A stretch of 64,000 nucleotides of DNA from JASGKO01 sp049840595 (GCA_049840595.1 JASGKO010000008.1:62001-126000); one strand, 5' to 3'; counted from the stretch's first letter, positions 1 through 9,862 are shown. The notes: generated by a model not told the origin, from the letters alone. A program made the numbers and translations.

Positions 1-2
1 AG

Positions 3-227
3 CTGGGTAAGAAGACAGTCCCGGCAAGACCGGACGTGACATCTGGCGATGTTCATTATTCAGTCGGTGGACTTACATCTCGGCGTGATTCCAAGACGGA
101 TGTTCATGTCAGATGGAAGTCGGTCGAGCCCCTCAAGATTGGTGATGTCGTTCAGGTGAGAGTCGTGGAGACAGAAAAGGTTGACCGCGCAAAATCACGA
201 GCCAGAGCGAAACCGAGACGTGCCTGA
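3..227 (+). CDS. C-terminal part of an unidentified protein (5' end outside window)
   Basis: The reading frame is open from the first base of the window to a TGA at 225-227, so this is the last 74 residues or so of a longer protein. The visible part ends in a beta-rich stretch (LKIGDVVQVRVVE) followed by a Lys/Arg/Ala-rich tail. Stretches of the kind 'L-x-V-G-D-E-V-x-I-R-V-V-E' end many uncharacterised planctomycete and verrucomicrobial proteins, but I cannot assign a function. The GTG at 36 is only an internal codon, not a convincing start. Confidence 0.5.
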   Translation: MGKKTVPARPDVTSGDVHYSVGGLTSRRDSKTDVHVRWKSVEPLKIGDVVQVRVVETEKVDRAKSRARAKPRRA

Positions 228-338
228 GACCTTACTGGAACCAACGCTGGGGACGCCGGACCGCTTTTACTTCGAGTTTCGGATGGGCGGGAGTCGTCGT
301 CGGCGTGGCGCAGTTCCTGGGCGTTAGACGGCGAAGCC

Positions 339-986
339 ATGCACCGTTCAGATTCCAGATTTGACGATTGGTTGAGCAGACCATTTTGGCGGCTGGTGGT
401 GAATAGCCTGGTTGTCTGGGCGATGCTGGGGGTTTATCTGTGGATTGACCACCATCAACCGGTCGCGCCGCGCCTGGTTGAGATGCCGGCCTGGGTGCCG
501 TTCTGTCCGGTTTTTTTTGTTCCTTACCTCGGGTTGTTGCTGGTCACTTGGTGGTTGCCAGCGGTCATCCGGGGCCCGCGGCTGTTTCGGGCCTGCCTGC
601 GAGCCAATGTTTTCGGCTGGCTGCTCGTTATGCCGTGGTGGTGGTTCACGCCGACGATCCTGGCCCGTCCACCCTTGCCGGGGGAGCCGTGGACGCAGTC
701 ATTTGGATTGCTCTGGTTCTGCGATCGGCCCTACAACGTGTTCCCCTGCGCCCACGCGATTGGGCCGGTGGTGGCCGCCTGGTTTGCCGGTCGAGACCAT
801 CCGGCGTGGCGCTGGCCGCTGGCCGGAATGGTGGCGTTGGGACTTCCTTCGATTGCGCTGGTCTGGCAGCACCGCCCGATTGACATCCTGCCGGGCGTGG
901 GGGCTGCATTCCTCGGCATATTGGTTGGTGAGGTTTTGCGCCGCCGGGAGCAGGCTGGTTTGAAAGATTATGAGGTTGCCGCCTAA
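339..986 (+). CDS. PAP2-superfamily-like integral membrane protein
   Basis: This 215-residue protein has about six hydrophobic segments. Two conserved patches in its second half resemble the PAP2 (type 2 phosphatidic acid phosphatase) active site: YNVFPCAHA near residue 130, in place of the usual FPSLH motif, and QHRPIDIL near residue 180, in place of HYxxD. The canonical Ser-His pair is altered (Cys-Ala-His) and the second motif has QHR before the conserved Asp. It could be a lipid phosphatase or inositolphosphotransferase-like enzyme, or a relative that lost catalysis. The ATG at 339 gives a short polar N-terminus before the first membrane segment. It stands alone; the next gene is on the opposite strand. 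Confidence 0.6.
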   Translation: MHRSDSRFDDWLSRPFWRLVVNSLVVWAMLGVYLWIDHHQPVAPRLVEMPAWVPFCPVFFVPYLGLLLVTWWLPAVIRGPRLFRACLRANVFGWLLVMPWWWFTPTILARPPLPGEPWTQSFGLLWFCDRPYNVFPCAHAIGPVVAAWFAGRDHPAWRWPLAGMVALGLPSIALVWQHRPIDILPGVGAAFLGILVGEVLRRREQAGLKDYEVAA

Positions 987-1069
987 CCCATCACGGGAGT
1001 CAACCGCCGGAGAGAGAAGGGGCACGATTGACGTTTGGCAAGCTGGGCTGGCCTTTCGGTGAGGGGTGA

Positions 1070-1609
1070 TCAGCCATCGACCGGCTGCTCAGGCGTGTCG
1101 AGATTGAGCTGGTAAAACACCACGTCCAGCCAGCGGCCGAATTTGAAGCCGACTTGCGGGAAGGTGCCAGAGTGGGTGAAGCCGAGGCGGGTGTGGAGGG
1201 CGATGCTGCCGGGGTTGGTGGCGTCGATACAACCGATTAGGACGTGGAGCTGGGCCTCGCGGGCGCGGCGGATCAATTCGGTGAGCAATCGTTTTCCAAG
1301 GCCGCGTCCGCGCTGTTCGTGATGCACGTAGATGCTGTGCTCGACGGTGTATTTGTAAGCGGGAAAAGCGCGAAAGGTGCCCCAACTGGCAAAGCCCAAT
1401 AACTGCCCCGTCTCATCGACTGCGCCAATGACGGGGAACCCGTTCGCGCGCTTGGTGGCAAACCAGGTCGCCATCGCCTCCGGCGGGCGCGGCACATAAT
1501 CGTAAAGCGCCGTGGAGTTAACAATGGCCTCATTGAGAATCGCCAGAATGGCCGGGGCGTGCTCCGACTCGGTGCAGTCGATCAGGTGGACATCGGGAGG
1601 AGGTGACAT
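1070..1609 (-). CDS. GNAT family N-acetyltransferase, phosphinothricin acetyltransferase-like
   Basis: This 179-residue protein has the whole GNAT fold. It starts with the strand-helix region around AILNEAIVNSTALYDY, which in the PAT/Bar subfamily precedes the acceptor site. The acetyl-CoA-binding motif A is QRGRGLGKRLL around residue 120, and the C-terminal part has NPGSIALHTRLGF and the GRWLDVVFYQ end typical of phosphinothricin/methionine-sulfoximine acetyltransferases. Such enzymes transfer acetyl from acetyl-CoA to amino groups of small amino-acid-like toxins or metabolites. The length is normal for the family (170-185). The real substrate is unknown; general amino-acid analogue detoxification is the likely role. 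Confidence 0.85.
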   Translation of the reverse strand: MSPPPDVHLIDCTESEHAPAILAILNEAIVNSTALYDYVPRPPEAMATWFATKRANGFPVIGAVDETGQLLGFASWGTFRAFPAYKYTVEHSIYVHHEQRGRGLGKRLLTELIRRAREAQLHVLIGCIDATNPGSIALHTRLGFTHSGTFPQVGFKFGRWLDVVFYQLNLDTPEQPVDG

Positions 1610-1722
1610 CGTTGCGGTGGATAGGTTTTCTGCAGATTTTTAGACAAGATGAATAGGGTGATTTTCTTTCTCTGCTTTCATCGGGAGTTTGTTCATCATG
1701 CGCACCGATATAACGCCATTCG

Positions 1723-2253
1723 ATGAAAAATTGGATCAAGCAGATTCGCGAAAGAGGGCTAGCCCGCTCAACGTGGAAAACTCAATGGTTATCATCTGGC
1801 GCTGCATTTTATTGCACCGCTATCATGGCATTGGGCCTGTCTGCTTGCGGTTCGAATGAACCGACCGATCAAGCCGGCTTAAACGCCTGCTATGAACAAG
1901 AGTTTGACGAAGCTCCTCCGCTCGGAGTTCACGTTTTGAACGCCAAAATCGTCGGGGTAGCCGATGCTGCGGGAGGCTACTATCGATTTTCGGCCACGCC
2001 GACCGTAGTTGATGCCTTGATTGCCAGAGGTTTTTCTTCTTGCCCCGATTACAAATTTTGGGCCGAAACTGGCAACCCGAGTGAGATTAAGCCCACCGTT
2101 CCTTCCTGGTGGCCTTCGCCCCGGGAAGGGTTGACTGCATTTTATTATAACGAAGCCTGGACCAAACATGCAGGTGCCGAATCCAGCTATGCGTGGCTCG
2201 CGGTGAACAAGGAAAAGACCCTCGTTTATGTTTGTGTGAGAATGTCGTATTAG
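1723..2253 (+). CDS. putative lipoprotein of unknown function
   Basis: This 176-residue product has a basic N-terminus, then a hydrophobic stretch ending in a lipobox-like LGLSAC near residue 42, so signal peptidase II cleavage before Cys is plausible. The n-region is unusually long (about 25 residues), so the start may lie further in. The mature part is rich in Trp, Tyr and Pro with no motif I recognise. The gene diverges from the acetyltransferase gene at 1609; the 113 bp between them must hold both promoters. Confidence 0.55.
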   Translation: MKNWIKQIRERGLARSTWKTQWLSSGAAFYCTAIMALGLSACGSNEPTDQAGLNACYEQEFDEAPPLGVHVLNAKIVGVADAAGGYYRFSATPTVVDALIARGFSSCPDYKFWAETGNPSEIKPTVPSWWPSPREGLTAFYYNEAWTKHAGAESSYAWLAVNKEKTLVYVCVRMSY

Positions 2254-2383
2254 CGAGAGACGACGCTCCAGTCAGGAGGCTGGGCAAGGGCCAAGAGCTG
2301 TCCCCAAGGTGGCGTGACCGCGAAGTACGAAGACCTGCCGACAGATCACACTACTCTCTCCGTGTCCTCTGTGATCTCTGCGG

Positions 2384-2659
2384 CTAACGTTTACGCACCG
2401 CTGCCTTCTTTTCCTCGCATTCCTCCTGGAACCGGCGGCGATCGCTGGCCAGTTGTTTTTGGATGGTTTCCAGTTCGCCGAAGTCGCCGCTCTTTTTTGC
2501 TTTTTCGATTTCCCCATTCAGGAGCAGTTCGCGTTCGGCGATCTTCGCCTTGTAGATGGAATCGATCTCCGAGATCTCCTGCTTCTGGGCTTCGGTGAGA
2601 GTGGCGGTGGGCGACTGTTTTTCCAGTCGTTCCATGGCGAGTTCGTAGGCAGATTTCAT
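2384..2659 (-). CDS. small coiled-coil hypothetical protein
   Basis: This 91-residue, highly charged protein is almost all helix-forming (Glu, Lys, Gln, Ala, Leu) with heptad-like spacing, for example EAQKQEISEIDSIYKAKIAE and the GELETIQKQL region. There is no signal peptide or catalytic motif. It could be a structural or oligomerising protein. It diverges from the HAD phosphatase gene that starts at 2753. The coding signal is clear because the opposite-strand frame overlapping it has no recognisable domain. Confidence 0.55.
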   Translation of the reverse strand: MKSAYELAMERLEKQSPTATLTEAQKQEISEIDSIYKAKIAERELLLNGEIEKAKKSGDFGELETIQKQLASDRRRFQEECEEKKAAVRKR

Positions 2660-2752
2660 GGCGCGGATCGGTTGAGTGAAAGCTTCGTGACGGGAATTTT
2701 GCCCGTTGCTTTTGCGGAGGCAACTTTTAATGTGGCTGCGTTTTCCGCACTC

Positions 2753-3529
2753 ATGGCCGCAACCATCCGTTTACTCAGCACCGATTTTGACGGCACGCTC
2801 GTCAACCACTTCGCCGAACAACCCGTCTCCGCCGATTTCATCGCGGTCCTGGGCGAACTTCGCGCCCAAGGTGCGGTGTGGGCGATCAATACCGGGCGGG
2901 CGCTCCATCACATCGTCGAGGGGCTGGAGGAATTTGATTTCCCGGTGCAGCCGGATTTCGTGATTACCTGCGAGCGCGACGTATTTCAAAAGGACGCCAC
3001 CGGGAAGTGGGTGGACTACGGCGATTGGAACCGGCGCTGCGCCGAGGTGCACGACCAGCTTTATGCGAAGGCCCAGCCGATGTTCGACCGCATCATCCAC
3101 TACCTGCAAACGGAGACCAACGCCCGCTTCATCAACGACAACACCGGCATTGGCGTGGTTTCGGAAGACGAGCCGGAAATGAACCGCATCGTGGCCTTCA
3201 TCGACACCATGCGCCACGAGGTGCCGGACTTCCATTACCAGCGCAACACGATGTATCTGCGCTTCTGCCACGCCGCTTATTCGAAAGGCGCGGCGCTGGC
3301 GGAGCTCGGGCGGTTGCTGGCGATTCCGCGCGAGCAGATTTTTGCGGCGGGCGATCATTACAACGATCTGCCGATGCTGGATGGGGTGTTTGCGCAATGG
3401 GTCGCGTGTCCGTCGAATTCTGCCGAGAACGTGAAGGAACTGGTGCGCAAGGCGAATGGCAGCGGCTTCGTCGCCGAGCGTGAAGCGGGGGATGGTGTGG
3501 CGGATGGATTGCGGCATTTCTTGAAATAG
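2753..3529 (+). CDS. HAD-superfamily hydrolase (Cof/sucrose-phosphatase-like phosphatase)
   Basis: A 258-residue HAD phosphatase. Motif I is DFDGTL (residues about 11-16) with the nucleophilic Asp and the acid/base Asp two residues later. Motif II lies in AINTGR (about 45-50), and motif IV is GDHYNDLPML near residue 205, which binds Mg2+. The cap domain inserted between them makes it a C2-type (Cof-like) member, the group that dephosphorylates sugar phosphates and related metabolites. I chose the ATG at 2753 because the first conserved strand (IRLLSTDFDG) begins just after it, and the longer open frame back to 2453 overlaps the divergent coiled-coil gene. Confidence 0.85.
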   Translation: MAATIRLLSTDFDGTLVNHFAEQPVSADFIAVLGELRAQGAVWAINTGRALHHIVEGLEEFDFPVQPDFVITCERDVFQKDATGKWVDYGDWNRRCAEVHDQLYAKAQPMFDRIIHYLQTETNARFINDNTGIGVVSEDEPEMNRIVAFIDTMRHEVPDFHYQRNTMYLRFCHAAYSKGAALAELGRLLAIPREQIFAAGDHYNDLPMLDGVFAQWVACPSNSAENVKELVRKANGSGFVAEREAGDGVADGLRHFLK

Positions 3530-3906
3530 CGCCGCTCTCGTTTCTGCCGCGGTGCGATCCACCGACCTCATTGGACATGAGGAGCCCAGCCGCCCCACTC
3601 TGTCACCCTGAGCGAAGCGCAGCGGAGTCGAACGGGCCTCAAATTGTTTTGGGGCACTTGGCGGGTTCATGGCCGGGAGAAAGTTCCACGTTTTCCCCGC
3701 GCAGAGATAGGTTGAGTTTTATCACTACCCCTTGGTGAGAAAAGTGAGTGATCATCTCCGCTTCGCTCCGGTTCTCGGCTTCGCTCGGGATGACATGGTT
3801 TTTGTATTTGTGGTCGAACGGGTTGTGCCATTTTGCGCTGGATGGGCGAAGAAAAGAGAAGGGCTCGGAGAATCCAAATCTCTTGCCGCGTGCGTAATAT
3901 CCCCGC
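3530..3906. repeat. 377-bp gene-free stretch with inverted GAGCGAAGC-type intergenic repeats
   Basis: No gene is supported here. A left unit (TGTCACCCTGAGCGAAGC, 3601-3618) and a right unit near 3776-3798 (TCGGCTTCGCTCGGGATGACA) are in inverted orientation, so the transcript could fold back. The block GGGCCTCAAATTGTT at 3634-3648 occurs again at 6859-6873 beside another pair of the same units. These are dispersed intergenic repeats; short open frames across them are not genes. Confidence 0.6.
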
Positions 3907-4386
3907 ATGGCCATTCATACTCTCCAGCGCACTCAGATCATTGCGGCGACGATCGAGGAGTGCTGGAGCTTTTTCTCGAATCCGAAGAACTTGGTCCGGA
4001 TCACGCCGCCGACGCTGGATTTTGTGGTTAAATCCGAGTTGCCCGGGGAAATCCACGAGGGGCTGATGATCGAGTATCGGGTGCGTCCGTGGTTGGGGAT
4101 TCCGGTGGGCTGGCTCACGGAGATCACGCATGTGCGGAAGCCCGGCTATTTTGTCGATGAGCAGCGGGTCGGTCCCTACGCGGTCTGGCATCATGAGCAT
4201 ACCTTTCGCGAGCTGGGGGAGGGGCAGGTGGAAATCGGGGATCTGGTGCATTATGTCCTGCCCTTTGGGCTGCTGGGCGAGGTCCTTCATCCGCTGGTGG
4301 TGAAGAGGCAGCTGGCGCATATCTTCGATTATCGCATCCGGGCCTTGCAGGAGATATTTCCCCGAAACCGCGGGACGGTTTCCTAA
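3907..4386 (+). CDS. SRPBCC-family (START/polyketide cyclase-like) protein
   Basis: This 159-residue protein matches the SRPBCC ligand-binding fold used by many bacterial proteins of this size. The N-terminal strand and helix (TLQRTQIIAATIEECWSFFS, residues about 5-24) are followed by NPKNLVRITPP, the usual loop after the first helix. Later comes a central sheet with the W-H-H-E-H-T-F segment and a long C-terminal helix (LVVKRQLAHIFDYR). Proteins of this type bind lipids or other hydrophobic ligands, or act as cyclase-like enzymes. The ligand cannot be read from sequence. It stands alone between a repeat stretch and the symporter gene. Confidence 0.8.
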   Translation: MAIHTLQRTQIIAATIEECWSFFSNPKNLVRITPPTLDFVVKSELPGEIHEGLMIEYRVRPWLGIPVGWLTEITHVRKPGYFVDEQRVGPYAVWHHEHTFRELGEGQVEIGDLVHYVLPFGLLGEVLHPLVVKRQLAHIFDYRIRALQEIFPRNRGTVS

Positions 4387-4593
4387 AAATGGCCCCGGCA
4401 GGGGCGGCGGGGAGTTGACAACTTCCCGCTTCACACGCTTACTCCAAGCTGCCGCGTGTGCCCCAAGTGATGATTGCCTGCCGGCCATGTCCCAATCCAT
4501 GAATACTACCCTGTGCCGTCCCCAACGGCGATCAGCTTTGCCGTCTTCCCTCGTCGGAAGTGTCGTGTCGGTTTCAGCCTTTCCTTTTCAGCC

Positions 4594-6714
4594 ATGATCT
4601 GGGGCCTGCATTATGTTGACCTCGCGGTCATTTTCATTTTCCTCTGTGCCATCATCGGTATCGGCCTCACCGCTTCGCGCGGGGTGAAGGATGAGAAGGA
4701 TTTCTATCTCAGCGGACGCAAGATGGGGCGGTTGCTCCAGTTCTTCCTCAACTTTGGCAACATGACCGACTCCAGCGGTGCGCCGACCACGGCGGCCGAG
4801 GTGTTCCGCCAGGGGGCGGGGGGGATCTGGATTTCGCTGCAGACGCTGTTCATTACGCCGTTTTTCTGGTTTTCCACGGTCTGGTTCCGTCGCTCCCGGG
4901 TGGTGACGATGGCCGATCTGGTGACTGAGCGCCTGAACAGCCGCGGGCTGGCGACTTTCTACGTGATCTTCAACATCATGGTGAGCCTGATGCTGCTCGC
5001 CTTCGGCAACGTGGCCTCCTACAAGGTCGCGGCGGCGATGGTGGTGAAACCGCCCGCCGCTTACACCCAGGCCGACCAGACGGTGGTGCGCGAGTATGAG
5101 GAATACTCCAAGCTCAAGGCCGCCTATGTCGCCGGGACGCTGCCGGAGGCGCAAAACGAGCGCTACCAGGAACTCGACAGCAAGAAGAACAAGGGGGAAA
5201 TCAACTCCTTCGTTTCTTACATCAAGCCGGTGCCCTTTTATATCCTCTATACGCTGATCGTGGCGATCTACATCACGACCGGCGGCTTGAAGGCGGCGGC
5301 GGTGACAGATGCCATCCAGGGCCTGCTGATTCTTGCCTTTACGGTGATGATGATCCCGATGGGGCTGATGAAAATCGGCGGCTTCAAGGGGCTGCACGAT
5401 GCCGCGCCGGAATTCATGTTCCGCCTCTTTGGCACGGTCTCGGCGAGCGATTATGCGTGGTATTCCATCCTCGCAATCACTTTTACGAGCATGGTGAATA
5501 TCTTCGGCATGTTTAACAACATGTCGAGCGCGGGCTCGGCGAAGGATGAGAACACGGCCCGCTTCGGCCAGCTCGCGGGTGCGTTTACCAAGCGCTTCGT
5601 GATTATCGCCTGGATGCTCTGCGGCTTGATCGCGGTGGCGATGTTCCCGGGTGGCCTGTCCGATCCCGAGACGGCCTGGGGCCAGATGGCGAAGGAGCTG
5701 CTCGCCCCCGGCCTGATGGGACTGATGATCTCCGGCATCCTGCTCGGCCACATGCCGGCGGTGGGCTCGTATGCCATCTCGATTGCCGCACTGATCGGAC
5801 GCAACATTTACGAGCCGCTCATCGTCGGGAAGAGCAAGCAGCACTACCTGATGGTGGGGCAGATCCTCGTGCTGGCGGTGCTGGGGGCGAGCATCTTCAT
5901 CTCGGCCAATGCGGCGGGGGCGGTGAAGCTCATCACCACCGTGATCACGCTCAACGCGCTGCCCGGTGCGATCGTGCTGCTGATCTTTTTCTGGCGCAAG
6001 CTCAGCTCCCCGGCGGTCTGGATTTCCTGCGTGCTGTGGATGGTGCTGATCGGTATCCTGCCCGGGACCGCGCCGAGATTTGAGAGCGTGCGGCGCAACC
6101 CGACGCTGATCGAGCAGACCCCGGTGCAGAAGACGAAAGCCGTCGCCGGAGCGACCAAGGATGATGTGGCCGCCGGTCGCGCCAAGAAGGTGGGCGATGC
6201 GATTGAAAAGGAATTCACCATCCAGCCGGTTGCGGTCTATTTCGAGAGCGTGGCCCGGATGAATCCGGCCGATGCAAATTCACCGAAGGAAGGTGTGGGC
6301 CGTTTCTATGTGGAAACCTACCTGCTGCATCTCATCGGGGTGCCGGTCGAGAAGTTCAACAAGGCGGGCATCAACACTGCGCGCTGGGGCGTGGACGGCG
6401 TGCTGCCGTTCGTGATGCTGATTCTCTTCAGCTACCTCTTCCCCGTGCGCCATACTGAGGCTGATCGCCATCGCATCGCCGGCTTCTACGCCAAGATGAA
6501 AACGCCGATCGCGCCGACGCCGGAGGAGGACGAACGCGAGGTCGCGCTCAGCTACTCCCAGCCGAACCGCTTCGATCACAAGAAGCTCTTCCCGGGCACC
6601 AGTTGGGAATTTTCCAAATGGACCGGCGCTGATTTCATCGGCTTCTTCGGCTGCTGGGGGATCGTGCTGCTGATTCTTGGTTTCCTTACGCTGTTGCTGG
6701 GGGTTGGGGCGTAG
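4594..6714 (+). CDS. sodium:solute symporter (SSS family)
   Basis: A 706-residue membrane protein with about 13 hydrophobic segments. The N-terminus (VDLAVIFIFLCAIIGIG, then KDFYLSGRKM) is the signature of the SSS family, which couples Na+ to uptake of sugars, amino acids or organic acids. It is longer than the usual 500-600 residues because it carries two soluble inserts: a charged one near residues 150-210 and another of about 120 residues near 500-610. I chose the ATG at 4594, since the extension back to 4474 is not hydrophobic or conserved-looking. It converges on the rhamnosidase operon, so uptake of a plant-polymer sugar is possible but unproven. Confidence 0.88.
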   Translation: MIWGLHYVDLAVIFIFLCAIIGIGLTASRGVKDEKDFYLSGRKMGRLLQFFLNFGNMTDSSGAPTTAAEVFRQGAGGIWISLQTLFITPFFWFSTVWFRRSRVVTMADLVTERLNSRGLATFYVIFNIMVSLMLLAFGNVASYKVAAAMVVKPPAAYTQADQTVVREYEEYSKLKAAYVAGTLPEAQNERYQELDSKKNKGEINSFVSYIKPVPFYILYTLIVAIYITTGGLKAAAVTDAIQGLLILAFTVMMIPMGLMKIGGFKGLHDAAPEFMFRLFGTVSASDYAWYSILAITFTSMVNIFGMFNNMSSAGSAKDENTARFGQLAGAFTKRFVIIAWMLCGLIAVAMFPGGLSDPETAWGQMAKELLAPGLMGLMISGILLGHMPAVGSYAISIAALIGRNIYEPLIVGKSKQHYLMVGQILVLAVLGASIFISANAAGAVKLITTVITLNALPGAIVLLIFFWRKLSSPAVWISCVLWMVLIGILPGTAPRFESVRRNPTLIEQTPVQKTKAVAGATKDDVAAGRAKKVGDAIEKEFTIQPVAVYFESVARMNPADANSPKEGVGRFYVETYLLHLIGVPVEKFNKAGINTARWGVDGVLPFVMLILFSYLFPVRHTEADRHRIAGFYAKMKTPIAPTPEEDEREVALSYSQPNRFDHKKLFPGTSWEFSKWTGADFIGFFGCWGIVLLILGFLTLLLGVGA

Positions 6715-6777
6715 AGCGGGGGGGCGTAGATGCCGCCCCAATCCGGGGTCATTCCGAGCGGAGCGAGCGAAGTCGAG

Positions 6778-7047
6778 GAATCCCGTAGAGTGGCCGGGAA
6801 CCGGTGGTTGCAATCCATGCGCTCCTTCCAAAAATGTGTCACCCCGAGCAACGCCGAGGGGCCTCAAATTGTTCCGCGCTGGGAAGACGGGGAGACTTCT
6901 TACCGAATTATCGCACTCCCTGCTCCAGAACAGTCAGAGCTCCATTCGACTTCATTTCGCTGCGCTGCATTCCGCTCAGGATGACATCGCTTTTGGAAGG
7001 AGCGCATGGATTGCAACCACCGGTTCCCGGTCACTACTACGGGATTC
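6778..7047. repeat. long inverted repeat between symporter and rhamnosidase genes
   Basis: The left arm 6794-6833 and right arm 6991-7030 are a perfect 40-nt inverted repeat; with mismatches the match extends outward to 6778 and 7047 (both ends read GAATCCC/GGGATTC). The spacer contains further GAGC-type repeat units, including GGGCCTCAAATTGTT (6859-6873) shared with 3634-3648. The whole 6715-7130 interval has no gene. Sitting between two convergent genes, it could act as a bidirectional terminator or be a non-autonomous mobile repeat. Confidence 0.8.
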
Positions 7048-7130
7048 AGCACAGGATCAGAAAGGCTTTAGCGTGTGTGTTTATCTCGCTCCGCTCCATT
7101 GCGCTCAGGATGCTCCTGATAGCGACTGCC

Positions 7131-9862
7131 TTACTTCACCTGAAAAGAATAGCTCCCCGATTCCACGGCGAGCACGGTCTTCTCTTGATCGTGACGGATT
7201 AGTTTCACCCCGCCCACTTCTGCCAGGCGGATGGCCACTTTCCGAAATCGCTTGCGTGGCGGGGGCCGGGAGGATGACTGTCGCCGTCGTATTTGCCGGA
7301 ATGTTCAGCTTCAGCGCAAAAGCCCCGCCGGTTCGTTTCCAATCCACCGAGATGGGGCCTCTGACGGAGTGGTAAGTCGCCTTTGCCCGCTGGAGATCGC
7401 CGACGGGGTGAGGCTGGATGATCACGTTGGCAAAACCGGGGGCGGAAGGATCCGGCGCAATCCCGGCCAGATCGTGGTAAAACCACTCGACGATTTGCCC
7501 GAGCATGAAGTGGTTTTGCGATGCCTGGCGACCGGCATCCCAGGCCTCGGTGAGGCTGGTGGCACCTTGCGCGAGTTGGTAGCCGTAGCCCGGTTTGTCG
7601 GACTGGTTGTTCATCGCGTAGATCAGCTCGGAGCGCCCGCCCTCGGCCAGCGCGCGCAGCACGTAGCGATAGCCGACATCGCCCGCGGTGTTGCCCTTCA
7701 CCATGACATCCGCGACCAGCGTCTTGAGCACTGCGTCGCGATTTTCCGCGGTCACGAGGCCCATCACCAGCGGGATGGCCTGCGCGGCCTGGGAGCCGGT
7801 GGCGTAGCCGCCTTTTCGCGCATCGAAGAACCTGGCATTGAAGGCGGTCCGAATATCCGCCGCGAGTTTCTCGTAATGGCTGGCGTCTTCCGTTTTCCCA
7901 AGCCGCCGGGCCGCTGCGGCGAGCAAATGGCAATCCTCGTAATAAAAGGCGGTGGCGGTCAATGCGATGGGCGTTAGCTGGGAGACACCCGGCCTCTTGG
8001 GCCCGAGGTCGAACCAGTCGCCGAGCCCGTAATCGACTACGTTAGCCGTGGCGCGGGTGGTGAGATAATCGACATACCGCTTCATGCCATCGTAAGAGCG
8101 GGCAAAGAGCGAGGCATCGCCGGTGAACTCATATTGCTGCTGCGGCACGAGCAGGAAGGCACTGCTCCACTCCGGCGAATCGCCAAATGCATTCCGCGCG
8201 CCGGGTGCCGCCTTTTTATCGGCAAAGACCGTGTATTCGGGAGCGGTGGTCGGGACGAGGCCGCTGGCCAGTTGCGAGTCCGCGATGTCGTTCACGGTCT
8301 TCGCAAAGAGCCGGTTCAGATCGAACTCGTAGCGCAACGAGGGGCCGTTGAGATGGTCCTGCTCCAGCCAGCCGCGCTTTTCCCGTTGGGGACAATCCGT
8401 GACTACGCTCACGAGATTGCTCACCTGGGCCCAGCGCACCAGGGTATGGATGCGGTTGAACAATTCGTTCGAGCAGGAAAATTCGCCGATCGGCCCGGCT
8501 GCGCTGTGCACGACGCTGGCCTGCAGGGAGGAGATCACGGGAAGTTCCGTCCCGCCTGCAGGCGCGGTGCAGATGACCTGCAGGTAGCGGGCGCCGCGAT
8601 AAAAGAAATGAGGAGCCCACGTCTCGAGGCCTTTTCCCGCCAGGGTGTAGGTCCAGTCGCTTTTTCCGCCGCAAACCCGGTCGTCGATGCTGCCATCGGC
8701 CTTCACCAGTTCGGAGGGGACGATTTTTACCACGCTTCCCGCCGGACCGCTGACCGCGAGCTGCGGCATGAGCGGCGCATTCTGGCCGAAATCGTAAACG
8801 GTGGTTCCCAGGTCCAGTTCCTTTTTCGCAACCGGCAGGAGCGTTTCAAAAGCCCGAATGGGAGGTGCCGCTACGGAATGACCGCGCAGCACACCGCCGG
8901 GGCCGGGGGAGGGGGACGCCGGTTGCCAGTGCGAGTCGTCGAAGCCCGGTTGATCCCAGCCCTCCTGCACGAGGCGGGCATCGAAATCCTCGCCCGCATA
9001 CATCGACGACGTGGTGATCGGCCCGGCTGATGTTTTCCAGTTCGAGTCAGTGCCTACGGTTTCCACCGAGCCATCGGCATACTCCAGCCGCAACTGGGCA
9101 ATCGCCTGCAGCGGACCGAAGGAATAAGGCTTGTAAGCGGGGGGAGTAAAACGCGCCGGTTGATAGCGATGAACGTTGTAGGCATCGTTGGCGAGGAACA
9201 AACCGATTACGTTTTTCCCTTCATGGAGAGCGGCTGTCACCTCGCGCGTGTCGTAGAGACACGTCTGTTTATAATTGGTCCAGCCCGGGGAGAGAAAATC
9301 TTTGCCAATCCTGGCTCCGTTTACCGTCAGATCACAGGTTCCCAGTCCGCAGACATTGATCAGCGCCCGCCGCAGTCCCGGTTTCACTGTCCATTCGCGC
9401 CGGAGGAGCAGGGTTTCCGAGGGCGTTTGGGCGGCGATCCAGCTTGCTTTCCAGTCCGCTTGAGCCAGCACTCCCATCGTCCAGCTCGCTGGAGCACTCC
9501 AGGCGGAGGGGGTGCCTGCTCGATCCCAGGTGCGCACTTGCCACCAGACGGATTGAAAAGAGCGGAGTGGCTTCCCCGTGTAAGGGATGGCGAAAGTCTG
9601 GTTTGAGGCAACCCGACCGCTGTCCCACAGATGGGACCCGCTTGCTTGCAACTCGGCCTTGGTTGCCGCAACGAGGATCTGATAAGCCGTCTGTGCATCC
9701 CCCCGGTTGTCGGATTTCAATTCCCAGCTCGGTCACGGGGTGGGGGGTGTCGATGCCCAGAGGCCCCCCCTCGTCGTCGCATTTTAGCGAATCCACCGTC
9801 AGTGCAAATGCACTGCTGGCGGAGAGTAGTCCGAGAAAGAGGGGGAGGTAACGGCGGATCAC
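7131..9862 (-). CDS. secreted GH78 alpha-L-rhamnosidase, two frame breaks
   Basis: This reconstructed protein of about 910 residues removes alpha-L-rhamnose from plant or microbial glycans. It starts with GTG at 9862, encoding a signal peptide (MIRRYLPLFLGLLSASSAFA), followed by GPLGIDTPHP, which is the start of GH78 enzymes. The frame breaks near 9731, then continues with SWELKSDNRGDAQTAYQILV and the entire Bac_rhamnosid N, catalytic (alpha/alpha)6 and C domains. A second break near 7227 separates SESGHP from the normal end LAEVGGVKLIRH...SGSYSFQVK, which stops at 7131. Both breaks fit a single extra base. The start overlaps the stop of the upstream oxidoreductase gene (GTGA), so the two are translationally coupled. 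Either the gene is a recent pseudogene or the sequence has errors; I favour errors. Confidence 0.85.

Noticed and set aside
2453..2752. Possible 100-residue N-terminal extension of the HAD phosphatase
   Set aside because: It overlaps a divergent coiled-coil gene and lies before the first conserved strand; the ATG at 2753 gives a standard HAD start.
3667..4500. Open frames across 3667-4500 on the minus strand with repeated HPERSREPERS-like residues
   Set aside because: This is translation of intergenic GAGCG-type repeats and of the antisense of the SRPBCC gene; such peptides are well-known annotation artefacts.
6677..7375. 232-residue plus-strand frame through 6677-7375
   Set aside because: It runs through an inverted-repeat region and antisense to the rhamnosidase end, with no family resemblance.
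7131..9862. Calling the rhamnosidase a pseudogene
   Set aside because: All catalytic-domain sequence between the two breaks is intact and typical, and the C-terminal 30 residues are still perfectly conserved-looking in the alternative frame.
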